The notes: a model not told the origin generated them from the sequence alone. A DNA stretch of 64,000 bases from Loripinus fragilis (GCA_964019695.1 OZ026515.1:39076994-39140993); one strand, 5' to 3'. Positions 22,716 through 33,910 are shown, counted from the stretch's first letter. Translations and numbers: made by a program.

Positions 22716-22844
22716 ATGAGGTGATTTAGATGCTAGGAAAGACTCAAAACATCACAGCACACAACCAAGTCAAGAAGAGACAACACAAAAAGCTATGCTA
22801 TAAAAACAACAAATCATAAGTAAAACAAACGAAGATCACCAGAA

Positions 22845-23072
22845 ATGTGATTTCCAACAATGTGGCATTTTGACAAGTGTAGACTCAGACGATCATGTGC
22901 AGCCTCCTTTTAAGCTTACAAACTGCAAACGATGTTTGGTCAGTAGCTTAACAGTCATAGAATATTTAAGCGACTAGCAAAGACTCTGATCAGACTGCGC
23001 GTATGCGCAGGCTGGTCTGAGGCTTTGCTGGTCGCACATACCAGATTGTTGGAAATCTCATGTTGCGGCTCA
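22845..23072 (-). mobile_element. Family C MITE, copy 2
   Basis: Opposite orientation to copy 1: ATGTGATTTCCAACAATGTG at the left, hairpin CTGATCAGACTGCGCGTATG then CGCAGGCTGGTC near 22988-23020, and GTTGGAAATCTCATG near the right end. The minus-strand frame 22955-23143 is this element read through. Confidence 0.8.
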
Positions 23073-23388
23073 AATACCAGAACAACAGAATCAACACCAA
23101 AAAGCCTACGGGAAACAAAGTCAGATGGTACAATCAAGACCATTTAAATGGTATTAAAGCTAAGCTTGTTTAGAGTTTCATATCCTCCCCCTTTCCACCT
23201 CCCATTCCCAGTCACTAGATAACATCTCTACAGCCAATGAGGCAATATATACCACTGTTGAAATTTCAAGAGGGATCATATATCTTAATTACTGCTAAAT
23301 ATGAAGATACATATCTTTGAACAAAATCATAGTTGAACCATATCACCAGAAAAGCCATTTGTACGTGTATTAAAAACACATGTATTAG

Positions 23389-23470
23389 TTTAAACTTTTA
23401 TTTCATTATTGTATAACAACATGTGTACATATAATGCAATAAGTTCACATACAGATCATTTCGAAATAAA
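23389..23470. repeat. Family Q repeat, copy 1
   Basis: TTTTATTTCATTATTGTATA, ACAACATGTGTA, ATATAATGCAATAAGTTC, CATACAGATC and TTTCG also occur in order at 53874-53949. On the minus strand it contains a GAAATAAAA-type polyadenylation-like signal. Confidence 0.65.
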
Positions 23471-23882
23471 AAAAGGGATTCAGAAGAAAGTCTATTGACT
23501 TTTGTAAGTATGTTTCCCAGCTATTCAATATTATAAATACAATAATTGACATTAGTATGTATAAACAATACAGCAAATACTCGATAATTCGAATCGGAAT
23601 TAACCAGGTTTAGCTGTATATATTACAATGTCAAAACTGCTGTTTAATACAAAGTATGAATTTTGCCTTTAGAAAAGGAGAACGAATATTTAACAAATTA
23701 CAGTTATCCTTGTTGTCTCCACGGGGTTTGGAGATGGTCAATTCTTGGGGGAGGGGAGGGGGTATGGTCGTTGCCTCAAAAACATATATAGAGAAAACAT
23801 ATGTATTCTAAATGTGCTCTTAAATGCACACGTCATTTCTTAGTTGATTTCCATATTGTAGCAGGGTCATATATAATTACAT

Positions 23883-24122
23883 TTGAGCCAGTGCATGAGA
23901 TTTCTAACAATGTGGTATGTGCGACCAGCAAAGCCTCAGATCAGCCTGCGCATATGCGCAGTCTGATCAGAGCCTTTGCTAGTCGATTGAGTATTCTATG
24001 ATTGTTAAGCTACTGACTAACACCATTTGGAGTTTCTAAGCTTAAAAGAAGGCTGCATAGGCTCTACCGAGTCTACAAATGTCAAAATGCCACATTGTTG
24101 GAAATCTCATGCCACAGCTCAA
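23883..24122 (+). mobile_element. Family C MITE, copy 3
   Basis: Nearly the same as copy 1, in the same orientation: TTGAGCCAGTGCATGAGATT, hairpin with a CGCATATGCG centre, AGTTTCTAAGCTTAAAAGAA and GTTGGAAATCTCATG. Ends pair: TTGAGC and GCTCAA. The open frame 23801-24001 covers it. Confidence 0.85.
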
Positions 24123-25884
24123 TTTTCTCATTATTTGATTCATAGCAGACTGACCTTTTGCTGTTATGTAGATACCAAAGAAATAATGTAAAACTAAGCC
24201 TATAAAACACTGGTCACCTGGTTAAGACCCCGCCCCTGCAACTGGAAGCGGGGTGGGAAACGCTTGACGCTATTTAATTCAGCTATGTTAGATAGCACTG
24301 TTAATTTATTGATGAATGCAAAATGTTTTGGGGAAACATTGAAAACACATGGCATGGCTTCCCAACAGGGTCTACAAATGTTAGGAGGAATGCATTCTAA
24401 ATAGAAAAGTAAACAATGACAACATTTTCAGAATCTGCTGAGATGATTATCTTAATGAACATACATATACTGAAATTGGGAATTCTGATTGATTGAATGA
24501 TTGAACTTAAAACATCATTTTACAAACCAAAAGTAGATGTGCTAGACACCTGTGGTTCCTGAATTTAGACTGTGATTCATGATTCTGTGCTCGTTGAGAA
24601 GAAAATACAACTGCGTGAAACAAGCTCAAATCCGATAACATAATAATAAAAATTAATATTGCTTGCATGTTCCCAACAGAAGATGATTCTTCTTTTCAAC
24701 TTTCGCTGACTTATGTATATCCTAAAATGTTTTTTTTTCTAATGATACGGCTGTTTTGTCACTCAAAATTTTGACATTCTTTAATTTGTTTAAGGTCATG
24801 GCTTTCAAAAGTATATGTCTGTATGGATGCCCTCTGCCACAAGGAAAAGTGCTAAACGTTTCACATAATTGGGTTTAATTGATAGGTTGGGCTTGGAGCC
24901 TTAAATCACTAAAGATAAGGATGATTATATTACCGCCCCGTTAGAAGGTAAGGAAAGTCTTGTTGTCTACACTGTTAATAAAACTTTGATAGTATTTTTT
25001 GCTTTTAGGATTGGTACAGACATGTTTTAAAACAAATGTGTACATATTTATGTCAATCAACTGTGGTGTATTAAGCAATGCCATCTAGTAAATTTTGTCA
25101 TTTTTGAAAAATCTAAGTATGACTCCGGCTACACACTTTGACAAAACAGATATGTTACAACCAAACAGTTTTTCAGTAATTAAAATGATAGTGAAGTATG
25201 ATAAGACAAAGCCTTAAAAATTTCCCGCACACCATCATGCCATGAAAAGCACTTTGTCCTGGTGCAATTTGCTTGGATTTCTCTTTGCTATCTACTTTGG
25301 ATCTTTATTATAGCCAGAGCACCTTTATTTATTGATAGTGTTCTTTTTTATCACAATTTTTTCTTTTAAAAAAATTAAAAAGGATGTAAAAATGACAAAT
25401 GTCACTATCTGAGGAGCATGTTACATATCATCAACACATCGTATTTTTTTTTTGTAAAAAGGTTATCATTTGTGTATATGACTTTCTTGTATGGTCTTTG
25501 TTTCCTGATAACTAATTGCCTTTTAGAACGTTGTGCTTTTCTAAACCCATTGTGTGTGTGCGTTTTAATTTATCGAAGTTCATTAATCATATTAAACACA
25601 AGTTTATCACCTAAACGTCTCAACATATAACGATAACGTTTCTTTTCGCTGAACGACTCTTTCTTATTGACCATATTTAAGTACTTCTATATCCTGTAAA
25701 AGACTATTTAGTGGACCCATCTTCATGAGTATGACCATGTGTGGAATTAGTTTCAACAACTATCTTTCATATATCAATCTCCTTATTACATGTTTTGCAA
25801 TTAATATAATCAAGTATTCCTGTGGCAAGACTAGGTTCTTGCATATAACTGGTTAAATTATTATTTTTCAACAACTGCCGTTCC
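24123..25884. other. No recognisable feature
   Basis: Long AT-rich stretch. The 70-codon frame 25418-25630 is hydrophobic and has no family match I know. No other signal. Confidence 0.35.
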
Positions 25885-26092
25885 GGGAGAGCAGTGGCTC
25901 AGTGGTAGAGTGCTTGACTCGAGACCGAGGGGCCGCGGGTTCGAGCCTCACCGGCATCACTGCGTTGTGTCCTTGAGCAAGAACATTAATCCTAGCTTAG
26001 TACTGGTTCAACCCAGGAAGACTCGTCACTTTATAACTGAAAGATTGTTGATGGGACGTAAAGAATCAAATCAAACAAACAAACAAAAAACA
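25885..26092 (+). mobile_element. tRNA-derived SINE (family G), copy 1
   Basis: RNA polymerase III type-2 promoter inside a tRNA-like head: A box TGGCTCAGTGG at 25895-25905 and B box GGTTCGAGCC at 25938-25947. The body carries TGTCCTTGAGCAAG, TTAGTACTGGTTCAACCCAG, then GACGTAAAGAATCAAATC, and the 3' end is a (CAAA)n run. About 205 bp. A LINE partner would supply its reverse transcription. The frame 25910-26209 is the SINE read as protein. Confidence 0.92.
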
Positions 26093-26183
26093 ACTACCAT
26101 TCCATTAACCAGATTCTCTGTAAATATGATTATATTGCATCTGTCTACCTACCTTCTAGCCCTTTGTTTACTAGTTGATTCTT

Positions 26184-26395
26184 CTTTCTGGTTTGATACA
26201 ATAAACTAGTATATTATATATAGGGGTGTCAATTATAATTTTCAAATAATATGTAATTTTGTCTGAAGATCTTTTTTTACCTTAAGAAACAGTGTAGACC
26301 CTGATGAAATGCAACATTGTGGCTTTCAATGTTTCTCGTCAGGTGTGGTACTTGATTGTATCGATTCCTGATCTTTGCCTTCTTACTTTTTCCAT
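26184..26395. repeat. Family K repeat joined to a family F tail
   Basis: TCTTTCTGGTTTGATACAAT, then AACAGTGTAGACCCTGATGA (family K), then from about 26340 the family F tail CAGGTGTGGTACTTGATTGT and TCGATTCCTGATCTTTG. The junction looks like a chimera at TCAGG, a sequence both families share. Confidence 0.55.
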
Positions 26396-26667
26396 CTGGG
26401 TCTTCACTGATTGTAAAAGTACCCATTTGTGGGAATGTGATGTCCAGTATACAAAGGGCTAATAATGGGCTCTATTTCGTTGACACATCTTACAAAAATT
26501 ATTCTGTTTCGTACACACGTCTGATTATAATTTTCCTCTGCAGCAGACATCTTATTAAAATAGTTGCCTCGTAATTTTTCTTTTATGGAATGCCAGTGTA
26601 TCCTTTGGTGTCTCTGCTTACTAACAACCAAGTCTTTTTGGTTAAATTTTCAAAATTTTGAAAAAAA

Positions 26668-26722
26668 TATCAGCAGACGACAACTAGAAGTATGCAAAAT
26701 TTCCCAGAAGGCAAAGAGTTAA
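26668..26722. mobile_element. Family B MITE, right end only
   Basis: ATCAGCAGACGACAACTA, then TTTCCCAGAAGGCAAAGAG and TTAA, as in the right ends of the copies at 34430 and 49525. Confidence 0.55.
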
Positions 26723-27923
26723 TTTTAAACATACATGTATGTGAATACGATTAGAAGGTGTCATATTCGTAGACCAAATCATACGTATGGTGACAAAAGG
26801 TAAAAAAACTGAAGTACAGAGTAAAACTAAACTTTGTGTAAATAGCCATTTTAGGCTATTTATGTCCAGCCAAGTTTTGCTGGAAAATCCAATTCTACAT
26901 CACTTGCATCCTAATCTTGTATTTCTTATTTAAATTGGCAAGAATGTTTAAAGGAGGCTTATGTGCATTTTTGCGATTAGTAGCAAACGCTCATGTACAG
27001 GCCCTATTATCTCTGACTTTCTTCCAACAGATTCCCAGTCTTTAACGACCAACACGTATGATTGTCTTTTTAGAACAACGAAATGTCAATCTTTCATTAT
27101 GATCTTAAAGCTGAAACTGCCGAGGCCGCTGTTGACATCTGAATTTGTTTGTTATTAGACTGAGCTGTAATCCATGAGCGAGGACAAACACAATGGACCT
27201 GGAATCCTAGAAAATACCGAAAAATTATAATTTAATTCTGATTTTTTCGCATTCTAAAAAATCACTGATTGATTAAATCAAATTTTCTACTCATGGAGCA
27301 TAAATTCTTTTCGTTGTTTAGGTGATTATTTTCATCCCTTCTCGTGTGAAAGTCGCGTTAGCAACCGGCTCATCTTCCCGAAGTCTCGCTGAATCTCGAA
27401 CAAACACCATTTCTGGTCGACTAATCAGTTTGTGTAAAGTTTGTTATGCTTCAACGCCAGTCTGCAAGCTCTTTTGTCAAGATGTGTTCCGCAAGACGGT
27501 AAAACTCCGAGAAAGGTCTTCGGAGGGCAATATCAATATTGTAGAAGTTGGAAGATCACAAAATTGACACGGCGACAGGCTTCCTTATAAGATGTAATAT
27601 GAAGGCTGTAGTTACAGAAACGGTCGGGTTACCTAGATCAAAGCAGAGGAGAGGATGTACCCGGGAAAATCCAGTGAACCGGACTAATCGCGTCACACAA
27701 AAATAAAGCGCACAGGTGTCCAATCAAGCAAGTGAAGTTATACTTTTTTTTATATCAGTCGAAAAAAGCATTTTATATTAAAATGTATGTAAACGGCAAA
27801 GAAAGTATTAGCAAGGTTTTAGAAAACTGAAGTGTCATTAAGAACTCATTAGCAGGTGTTTAACTCATCTTTCAAAAGAGCATTTTACGGCATGCTGTTC
27901 GCTAAAGTTGCATAGTGGTGCAA
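26723..27923. other. Gene-poor stretch with a less AT-rich patch at 27320-27570
   Basis: An 81-codon plus-strand frame at 27322-27567 (ending at TGA) follows a pyrimidine-rich TTCTTTTCGTTGTTTAG that would pass as a splice acceptor. No domain is recognised. It could be a terminal exon, but there is no second line of support. Confidence 0.2.
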
Positions 27924-28138
27924 TTAACCCTTAAAGCGCCAATCACGACTGCAGCAGACGACAAATTTTGCAACATCCTTCCTAGTTTTCGACAAAAATA
28001 AGGCATGGTATTTCCTGAGAGTCGTCTGCCAGCAGACGATTCTCATGAAATATCATGCCTTATTTGTTATGTTTTAAAAAGTGGCAAAATTTGAAATTGT
28101 CGTCTGCTGCAAATCATAGGTGGCGCTTTAAGGGTTAA
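27924..28138. mobile_element. Family A MITE, second subfamily, copy 2
   Basis: TTAA + CCCTTAAAGCGCCAATC and TGGCGCTTTAAGGG + TTAA. The centre differs from copy 1: AATAAGGCATGGTATTTC then AGAGTCGTCTGCC, paired with its reverse ending ATCATGCCTTATT. The same centre is found at 54890-55104. Confidence 0.85.
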
Positions 28139-28275
28139 TAAGCATGAAGAGCAGAAATCAGTGATGCAGTATTTTATAAGAGCAGAATAATGCCAACTCC
28201 TTTAGAATTCATGCGGAGGTCATATTTACTTGCATCCTTAGACACAATGGGTCAATGTTAGAGTAGAATCATCAT

Positions 28276-28332
28276 TTTCTTCTGAGCCTTCGCTGCTCGC
28301 ATATGCGATAAAATCTCGTGTGTTGGTTCATA
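28276..28332. repeat. Family D fragment
   Basis: TCTGAGCCTTCGCTGCTCGC, ATATGCGATAAAATCTC, GTGTTGGTTCA: the right part of family D. Confidence 0.4.
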
Positions 28333-28489
28333 TGGCTTCATGGGTGAAATTTCAAATTCTCCAAAATCATGAACTTTCGAAACTCCAATCTTAAAACTTG
28401 CAGTATGCCAACTAAATATTCACAATTGCAAGTTTAAATGGTCAGTTGTCCTCAGACAGACTGAGAATAAATCAGGGAAACTGTTATGA

Positions 28490-28570
28490 TCTCCCTAATT
28501 CAGGATTTTAAGGCTGTCTTTTTTGTCGAAAGCCAGCCTCAAAATCCTGAGTTCAGGAATAATCCTGAAA
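28490..28570. repeat. Imperfect inverted repeat
   Basis: CTAATTCAGGATTTTAAGGC pairs with GCCTCAAAATCCTGAGTTCA, outside a loop of about 25 bases. No second copy was found in the window. Confidence 0.6.
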
Positions 28571-28964
28571 ACTTTCACCCATGTGACTTTTCAAATAAGA
28601 CTCTTATTTTGGCTCTCGGTATTTTAGGAAGCTACGAACAGTATGCTTGAATAAAACTTCGTATCCAAATATATGAGCATGTACAAGAACACCTTACTAG
28701 TGGGCTCTGTTTGTGAGCAATTTGGCATTCATATATGCGTGAATACATTACCTAAAACTTGCTAGATTAGGTGTTGCTGTTGTTATCACAATTATTATTA
28801 GTAGTTTATGACTTGTAATTATTATCATAGATATTTGAATAATATTTTTCAGTTTATTGTTCATGCTCTTTCAAAGTTTGGAACCATTTCCTTTTTGTAA
28901 GTTTTGCTTTGTCTAATTATTATCTGCCTATGTATATGTTTCGACGTGGGCCGAAACTTTGAAA

Positions 28965-29155
28965 TACGGCAAAATCTGTCTAAAACGGCCACTCTAAAAA
29001 AAAACACATTGGTTTTCAAGACCAATTATTGCTTAATGCAGGTCTAAAGTATTGCAACGGGAGCATTCTGAAATACTTTCGACCATCGTTAAGCTACTTT
29101 AAGTCCTTTGTGTTTTGTCTATTTTGATTGGCCGCTTAAGACAGGTTTTACTGTA
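28965..29155. mobile_element. Family E MITE, copy 5
   Basis: TA-flanked; AAATCTGTCTAAAACGGCCA at the left and GGCCGCTTAAGACAGG then TTTTACTGTA at the right. The inner hairpin is partly lost (GGGAGCATTCTGAAATAC). Confidence 0.75.
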
Positions 29156-29318
29156 ATCAGTTTGCATCTTGCAAATTGCTCCCTACATAAGATTTTTTTC
29201 TTGAAAAAAATATTAGGGCTAGAATAAAAATGGCGACGAGTTCAATTGGTACTATTGGTTTCAAAATTGTGATACTATTTCAGAAACTACCAGACATCCA
29301 CAATTCTTCTTCCGCCTA

Positions 29319-29500
29319 GGTAAGTAAGGGTGCAAAGATCAGGAATCGATACAATCAAGTACCGCACCTGACCCAGGATACCAATGGGAAAGTAACAAAC
29401 TCACAGTTATACACCACAAACGAGAGCCTAGAGGTCATCCCTTTCCCAGCAGGTGACCACAAGGGACATATAAACAGATGCGCACAAAGCCATAGGACCT
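29319..29500 (-). repeat. Family F tail, inverted, copy 8
   Basis: AAAGATCAGGAATCGATACA, ACCGCACCTGACCCAGGATA, AACGAGAGCCTAGAGGTC and CCAGCAGGTGACCACAAG: reverse complement of the copy 4 tail. Ends next to the Penelope-like fragment. Confidence 0.75.
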
Positions 29501-29539
29501 AAATTGACCTTTAGAAATATGAAAAGAGGGGTATAGAAA

Positions 29540-30290
29540 TTCCATAGGAAATTTGTTTTAGCGCCTGCAGATAAGGCTGCTAACAATGTTGTGGTCGTTT
29601 GAAAAATCTAGTTAACATGCTAAAGCAAGAATTTAGCACTGCTAAAACCTATAAGCCTAAGTTGCTGGATGAGCGGTATGTTGTGAAATGTGGCTGCTAA
29701 GTTTGGTGTATTTGTTGATGTGGATCATTACAAGCTCCTACATTAAACTGTTTACCTAAACTTCATAAAAGACCCTATACGTCGCGTTTTATTGCTAATT
29801 CTATTTCATGTACTACTACTGGGTTGTCTATACTTTTGACTTCTTGCCCCTCTGCGATTAAACCATGTCATGCATGTTATTAAATATTGTAACGCTTTCT
29901 GAGAGGAATGATAAAATCTATTTTGGGTCTTTTAAAAATCAGGTGAAATTCTTAATAAAATATAAAGGTTTTCTAGCATCTAGTTTGCCTAGTTAGGATT
30001 TCTCTACTCTCATTACTGCTTTGGCTCATAATCTCATCAAATTAGAGCTAATAAAATTAATTCAACAAACTTTTAACAGAGATGGCTCAATTGGCTTGTA
30101 ATGAAAAAACGCGAACAATCTAAAAGATGTAATGTGGTCATGTCAGAATATTTGTGATGCTCTCCATTATCTTTTGGACAATATATTTATAAGACTTGGC
30201 TCGATCTTGTACATATAAAGTAGGTATTGCAATGAGTACTAATTGTGCTTCTCCTGTTGTAGATTTGTTTTTGTGGGCCATGCCTCAGAC
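29540..30290 (+). pseudogene. Penelope-like element reverse transcriptase fragment
   Basis: Penelope-like elements encode a telomerase-related reverse transcriptase and usually a GIY-YIG endonuclease. Read across frames this stretch gives KFVLAPADKAANNVVVV at 29549-29599, LPKLHKRPYTSRFIANS then CTTTGLSILLTS at about 29752-29850, DFSTL and AHNLIKLELIKLIQQTFNRD at about 29997-30081, WSCQNICDALHYLLDNIFIR at about 30135-30194, and GIAMSTNCASPVVDLFL at about 30224-30274. These are the RT blocks of the family in the right order; the GIPMGTNCAPL.ADLFL-type block is kept in altered form. The YxDD block is not seen before the sequence changes to a family F fragment at 30308. Several stops and shifts, so it is dead. 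It is truncated at the left, where a family F tail abuts. The PADKAANN motif fits the same type of element as the copy at 62780-64000. Confidence 0.85.
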
Positions 30291-30307
30291 TCAATGCCAG
30301 CCATGCG

Positions 30308-30376
30308 TAAAGCTTTAATCCATGGGTTGGTGGCTGATGCTTGTCTTTGGCTGGGCCCACCGTGGCTCAACTTACT
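30308..30376 (+). repeat. Family F head fragment
   Basis: TTTAATCCATGGGTTGGTGG, CTGATGCTTGTCTTTGGCTG and CCACCGTGGCTCAACTT match the heads of copies 2 and 3. Confidence 0.7.
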
Positions 30377-30604
30377 GGCTCCGAAGCTTTAAACTTTTTT
30401 CATGTTCAACTTAAATGAGCATCAAATTTCAATGCTCATGTAAATTAAAATACCGAACAAAAAATAAAGACTTCTCATGTTTTATATTCATCCTGCTCAT
30501 AAATGTCAATGCCAATAATTGTTGGCATTTTAACATTTTTGAGCAGGAAAAATGTCATGCCCATTTGAGTTGAGCATGAAAAAGTTTTATAACCTCGGAA
30601 CCTG
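30377..30604. mobile_element. Family J MITE, copy 2
   Basis: GGCTCCGAAGCTTTAAACTT left end, centre TGCCAATAATTGTTGGCA, right end GAAAAAGTTTTATAACCTCG. Follows a family F fragment directly. Confidence 0.75.
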
Positions 30605-30664
30605 ATCAGGAAAACCTAAAAGCAGGTCCGGAATTCTTGTGACATATCGCAGAAGATCTCGCTT

Positions 30665-30752
30665 AAAAGTACTGATTCAACTCATGAAGATAGGAAAACG
30701 CCCCCACATGACTGAAAAGTTGTTGACTGGGACGTTAAGCTCAATTAGAACG
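30665..30752 (+). mobile_element. tRNA-derived SINE (family G), 3' part only
   Basis: AAAAGTACTGATTCAACTCA, then ACATGACTGAAAAGTTGTTG and ACTGGGACGTTAAGCTCAA follow the SINE body. The tRNA head is absent. Confidence 0.5.
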
Positions 30753-31068
30753 AATGATCACTGATGATGGGAATTTTTTCAGTTATGCGACGATTTATTA
30801 GCATATATATTCGGAGCTAGATAATACGATGTTACACAAACACTTTCTTAATATTGTTAGTCACAGTTTGTTGTGATGGCATTAAAACTAATCACCATTT
30901 TACTGAGAAACCATGTGAGAAACCCACGTTGTTATACTTTGCAACGAGGTGGGCAGTTCTCAATTTCATTAAAAACAATACATTAACCCATTTAAACCGA
31001 ATGGAGTTGCACACCCTAATCGGTATGCTGAGCCCGTCACCAAATTTAGCGATCTTGGGTGGAACTTT

Positions 31069-31283
31069 TCATATATTTTGTTTTTAAATTTTAATAGCGC
31101 ATTCCGTAAGCAAACAGTAAAGATCCCGATCAGACGCCGCATAATGTTGCACTATTTCCCTTTTTGGTCGGATTTTTTCATATATTTTTTTTCAAATTTT
31201 AATAGCACATGCTGTTTTTTTACATACTGTAAAAAACATTAAAGATCCCGTTCAGCCGCTGCATAATGCTGCACTATTTGCAT
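31069..31283 (+). repeat. Two-unit tandem duplication, about 112 bp period
   Basis: CATATATTTTGTTTTTAAAT...TTAATAGCGCAT...TAAAGATCCCGATCAG...GCATAATGTTGCACTATTT is repeated from 31181 with small differences (TTAATAGCACAT, TAAAGATCCCGTTCAG, GCATAATGCTGCACTATTT). It is followed by GGACGCTAGGCTTATACGGG, a phrase also seen near 36918 and 43210. Confidence 0.75.
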
Positions 31284-31349
31284 ATGTCCCATAAAAGGAC
31301 GCTAGGCTTATACGGGGTAAATATTTCGGACAAACAGCCATATGTGCCG

Positions 31350-31562
31350 CGACATGTGATTTCCAACAACGTGGTATTTTGACAAGTGCAGACTCGGACA
31401 AGCCTGTGCAGCCTCCTTTTTAAGCTTAGAAACTCCAAATTATTAAGTCAGTAGTTCAAGCGACTAACAAAGGCTCTGATCAGACTGCGCATATGCGCAG
31501 GCTGGTCTGAGGCTTTGCTGGTCGCACATACCACATTGTTGGAAATCTCATGTTGCTGCTTG
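31350..31562 (-). mobile_element. Family C MITE, copy 4
   Basis: CGACATGTGATTTCCAACAA, CTCCTTTTTAAGCTTAGAAA, hairpin GATCAGACTGCGCATATGCG then CAGGCTGGTC, and GTTGGAAATCTCATG. Same orientation as copy 2. Confidence 0.8.
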
Positions 31563-32027
31563 TATATTTTTTTCGAATTTCTATCTTGATCAAATGTTCA
31601 CATGCGAAGTTCCCTTTACTATAATTTGTCATTAATTATTGGTTAACAACGGAAAATATTACCATGAATATGTAACCTCTTGTTATTAATACACTGATAT
31701 AGGCATTTCCATTCAACATAGAGGTGAAAATAACAACACGAAGGACAGGTGGACAAATGCAATGTCGCCTCCGAGTCAAGTTCACCTTAGGTTCTCACGG
31801 GGGATTAATTAACACCACCATCTAATAATAATCTCGACCGTATCAAAAGAGAAAAAAAAACTGACGAATATTTGCAAACACTATGAACCCTGATCAAACT
31901 GCTCCCAAGGGAGCTGTCTGATCTGGGTCCATGTTGTTTGCGATATAGGCTACCTAAGAACATAAGCAAGGAAGTGACCATCGGGGAATGGGTTGAGTAC
32001 TCACTAAACAGTTCCTTTAAGTGTTTC

Positions 32028-32067
<40 letters not shown>

Positions 32068-32502
32068 GTTAATTATTGTTATTATTAAAATCAAAACTGC
32101 TTCATGTGTTTCGTAGAGCTCACATACATTGCACCAAATCCTGACAATAAAACTCTAATAACGATTCCGGGTCCAGAGAAATAGAATGTCATGGTCAATA
32201 CGCTAAAGAACCTTTTTCGTGATAGCACAACTATTAGCGGTATCATTTAGCAAATTATAGGTTATTTATTAATGATAAACTGAGCTGATCAACTGCCCTG
32301 GAAGCTGGGGACACATGCGAACACTATGATGGGAAAAATCGCAGGTAAAAAACAGTGGCAAATTAGACTGGAACCCAGGCTAATCAGTCTGTGAATGTGC
32401 ACATGGAATTGCATGTATTTTATTCCAAAATCTCTCGTGAATCTGTAATAAAAAGAAGGGTATATGCAGAATGGTCAATAAGAAATGTTCTTTGAGATAT
32501 TG
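31563..32502. other. Mostly featureless; family A core and a TTTA array
   Basis: A truncated family A core (TTTGCAAACACTATGAACCC, a hairpin around CTCCCAAGGGAG, GTCTGATCTGGGTCCATG) lies at about 31868-31948. A (TTTA)n array lies at 32028-32066. No gene. Confidence 0.5.
32028..32066 (+). repeat. (TTTA)n microsatellite
   Basis: Uninterrupted tetranucleotide array. Confidence 0.93.
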
Positions 32503-32713
32503 GTGCCCCAGGGGCGGATTCAGGATTTTGGAAAGGGGGTTCAGATGTATAAAGGGGGTTCGCATTTCTGATTTTATATCATTTTCTTAAATATCCCATG
32601 AAAAAGAAATAATTTGGTCTCAGTGAGACCAAATTATTTCATTTTCATGGGATATTTTTTAAAGGGTGGGGGTTCGAGCGAAACCCCTGAACCCCCTCTG
32701 GCTCTGCCACTGG
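32503..32713. mobile_element. Hairpin MITE with perfect central palindrome
   Basis: The centre 32589-32657 has arms AAATATCCCATGAAAA and ATAATTTGGTCTCA that pair almost perfectly. Outer parts CAGGGGCGGATTCAGG and ACCCCCTCTGGCTCTGCC pair loosely, giving ends like those of family I (GGCGGAT...CTCTGGCTCCGCC). Non-coding. The frame at 32380-32565 touches its left end. Confidence 0.75.
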
Positions 32714-32867
32714 GCTAACACCCACGTTCGATTAGTCCTTTCACCTGTTTTGCGGTTTATTTTATAATGTGTCATCATCGCATATTTGCAAAAATGCAGA
32801 AAATAATTTTCACTGAACCATGTTTCAATATACATATAGCAGAAAATCTGGGGAGAAAATATGTTGA

Positions 32868-33068
32868 GGGGGCACAGTGGCTCAGTGGTAGAGTGCTTGA
32901 CCCGGGACCGATGGGCCGCGGGTTCGAGCCTCGCCGGCGTCACTATGTTTTGTCCTTGCGCAAGACATATCTTTGCTTAGTACTGGTTCAACACAGGAAG
33001 ACCCGCCCCAACATAACTGAAAAATGTTGACTGGGACGTATAGAATCAAATTAAACAAACAAACAAAA
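32868..33068 (+). mobile_element. tRNA-derived SINE (family G), copy 2
   Basis: A box TGGCTCAGTGG, B box GGTTCGAGCC, TGTCCTTGCGCAAGACATA, TTAGTACTGGTTCAACACAG and a (CAAA)n tail. Both overlapping frames (32659-32943 and 32767-33030) are this SINE and its flanks, not proteins. Confidence 0.92.
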
Positions 33069-33631
33069 AGAAAAGAAGTTGTTATCAGCCAAATTACTGT
33101 GTCAAGTCTTAAACGGATTTCCTATCATTTCCAAGATTTCGAGGGGAAAGTGACTAGTATGTAGAGAACACACATCAGCGGGCAACAATGCCATGTACAG
33201 TTTGATAACCTGTTAGCGGCCTATCTAGCAAATTAACCACTTATATTAATGTAATATCTATATGATATGTTTATTCTTGATAGCAGTTCAATAGTCTTGT
33301 GATATACATGTCAATCTGTTTGTCCGAGTCTGTGACAACTTGTTTGTTGTTCTGATATTCCACAGTTAATTCAACAGTTGCACAGTACGTACTACACTTT
33401 ATGAGCTGCCAAAAGTTTTTCATTCATGACAAATTAATGTAGAACAGAACAGAATATATGTACCATCGAGAAAAACTTTACCCAAACATTCCTATTAATT
33501 TTAACTGAGTTGCGTTGTAAGAAAGTCTGATTTTTTGTATGCCTGACAAAAACGACACAGAGCCAGCCTGCGATCGGCGCAATCTGATGAGCATCTTTAG
33601 TATTACCATGGTTAAACTTGATATATGCCTT
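33069..33631. other. No recognisable feature
   Basis: AT-rich. A weak GCCAGCCTGCGATCGGCGCA-type hairpin near 33562 recalls family C. No gene. Confidence 0.35.
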
Positions 33632-33844
33632 TACAGTAAAACCTGTGAAAAACGGCCACTCAAAATAGACAAAACATAGGTCTTAATGACAAATGGTAGC
33701 TTAATGAAGGTCGAAAGTATTGCAGAATGCTCCCTTTGGAGGGAGCATTCTGCAATACATTTGACCTGCATTAAGCGATAATTGGTCTTGAAAACCAATT
33801 TTCGGTCTTTTTGAGAGTGTCCGTTTTACACAGGTTTTACTGTA
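33632..33844. mobile_element. Family E MITE, copy 6 (best preserved)
   Basis: TA + CAGTAAAACCTGTGAAAAAC at the left and its reverse + TA at the right. The central hairpin GCAGAATGCTCCCTTTGGAG then GGAGCATTCTGC is intact. This copy defines the family: about 209 bp between TA duplications. Confidence 0.9.
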
Positions 33845-33860
33845 CTTCCAGGGTTTATCA

Positions 33861-33862
<2 letters not shown>

Positions 33863-33909
<47 letters not shown>
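33863..33909 (+). repeat. (TTA)n microsatellite
   Basis: Trinucleotide array beginning just 3' of the family E element. Confidence 0.95.

Positions 33910-33910
<1 letters not shown>

Noticed and set aside
25885..25957. A functional tRNA gene, because A and B boxes are present.
   Set aside because: The A and B boxes are followed by a SINE body and (CAAA)n tail, no acceptor-stem pairing is evident, and the head recurs in other copies. It is a SINE head, not a tRNA gene.
27322..27567. Terminal coding exon after a pyrimidine-rich acceptor.
   Set aside because: A single acceptor-like site and an 81-codon frame are too little evidence; kept only as a note.
25910..33030. ORFs with a PRGRGFEP-type peptide at 25910 and GRGFEPRRRH at 32767.
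   Set aside because: They are the tRNA-derived SINE read as protein across its B box; the same peptide appears at each SINE copy.
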